From the NCBI GenBank assembly GCA_023391835.1, contig JAEWAE010000019.1, forward strand, positions 1 to 6,070: DNA of 6,070 nt, read 5' to 3'. This DNA is from Bacillota bacterium. GTDB taxonomy: Bacteria > Bacillota > Clostridia > Oscillospirales > Ethanoligenentaceae. The notes beneath the pieces were generated by a model that was not told the origin of the DNA, did no database searches, and saw only the letters and a program-made list of their open reading frames with translations. Shown here one piece after another: positions 5,800 to 6,070 of the stretch. Within the stretch, counting starts at the first letter, position 1. Every line of letters begins with the position of its first letter. The translations under genes were made by a program, and so were the position numbers.

Positions 5800-6070
5800 C
5801 GCGCGGCCTCGCCTTCCACGGCGGCGGCGATGGCATCCCGGCAGCGGCGATAGGCCGCGGTATCCCCGCCGTAAGGGTCGGGGATACCGCCCCCCAGCAC
5901 CCGGATGCGCCCCGCCGCCCCGGGGCATGCGGTCTTGAGCGCCGCCGCATGGGAAGCGGACATGGCGTACACGCCGTCGGCGCGGGCGATATCCTCCCGC
6001 GTCGCGCTGCGCGCCCGGTGAGCGGAAAGGTCGATGCCCCACTCGGCCATGGCGGCCAGCGCCCCCGCGC
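5790..6070 (-). CDS. low-molecular-weight protein phosphatase, C-terminal part (protein tyrosine or arginine phosphatase)
   Basis: The coding sequence enters from the right edge and ends at TGA (5792-5790). About 92 residues are visible. They begin with AGALAAMAEWGIDLSAHRAR, the usual mid-region pattern of LMW phosphatases (AMAE-GIDxSxHRAR). The visible part ends with IPDPYGGDTAAYRRCRDAI, the family's DP(Y/F)GG segment that carries the catalytic general-acid Asp. The N-terminal CX5R active-site loop lies outside the window, so tyrosine versus arginine-phosphate (YwlE-like) specificity cannot be judged. The internal ATG at 6050 is not the start: the family pattern continues upstream of it without a stop. 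It overlaps rimI by 10 nt. In Bacillus the related ywlE lies near the t6A gene ywlC, so the position beside rimI-tsaD fits a t6A neighbourhood. Confidence 0.88.
   Translation of the reverse strand, partial: AGALAAMAEWGIDLSAHRARSATREDIARADGVYAMSASHAAALKTACPGAAGRIRVLGGGIPDPYGGDTAAYRRCRDAIAAAVEGEAARWV

Noticed and set aside
4225..5853. 542-codon open frame on the plus strand, opposite tsaD and rimI
   Set aside because: It spans two clear minus-strand genes and their junction and has shadow-type composition, so the length reflects high GC content.
5800..6042. 81-codon upstream extension of the rimI frame
   Set aside because: It overlaps the phosphatase coding region in another frame and is Arg/Gly-rich with no GNAT features; RimI proteins are about 150-160 residues.
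1..6070. CRISPR repeats, tRNA/rRNA genes, insertion-sequence ends, phage or defence genes
   Set aside because: Reading both strands showed no regularly spaced repeats, no cloverleaf-type sequence and no transposase or integrase motifs. All large frames are accounted for by housekeeping genes.

Overview
The window is a GC-rich bacterial chromosome segment. I read it as Firmicutes, probably class Clostridia, order Oscillospirales (Ruminococcaceae/Oscillospiraceae-like). The grounds are strong GGAGG-type ribosome binding sites, frequent GTG/TTG starts, a fused SecDF, and a low-molecular-weight phosphatase next to t6A-pathway genes (as ywlC and ywlE lie close together in Bacillus). The placement is inference; no taxonomic marker gene is present.

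Almost all coding capacity is on the minus strand, so transcription runs from right to left. From the right edge the order is: the C-terminal part of a low-molecular-weight protein phosphatase (5790-6070, cut by the window edge), rimI (5317-5799), tsaD (4300-5304), purB (2792-4225) and a fused secDF (190-2604). The first three genes are tightly packed: a 10-nt overlap, then a 12-nt gap. purB follows tsaD after 74 nt with its own ribosome binding site and no promoter I can see. A compact operon phosphatase-rimI-tsaD-purB is therefore likely. secDF looks separate. A near-consensus promoter (TTGACT, 17 bp, TATAAT) lies between purB and secDF, and a strong intrinsic terminator hairpin sits between that promoter and the secDF start. 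It may serve as the terminator of the purB operon, as an attenuator of secDF, or as both.

Functionally, TsaD completes t6A37 modification of ANN-decoding tRNAs, RimI is an N-terminal acetyltransferase that often travels with tsaD, PurB carries out two steps of purine synthesis, and SecDF drives late steps of Sec protein export. All are housekeeping functions. PurB is notable because its motifs match the human-type adenylosuccinate lyase clade better than the Bacillus type.

The left edge (1-130) differs visibly: it is A/T-rich and has a perfect GGAGG followed by a 20-codon hydrophobic open frame on the plus strand. A long inverted repeat at 130-169 sits between this frame and the end of secDF and could terminate transcription from both sides. 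This small frame and the secDF leader hairpin are the two places most worth a second look. I see no mobile element, CRISPR array, tRNA, rRNA or clearly novel multi-gene system.
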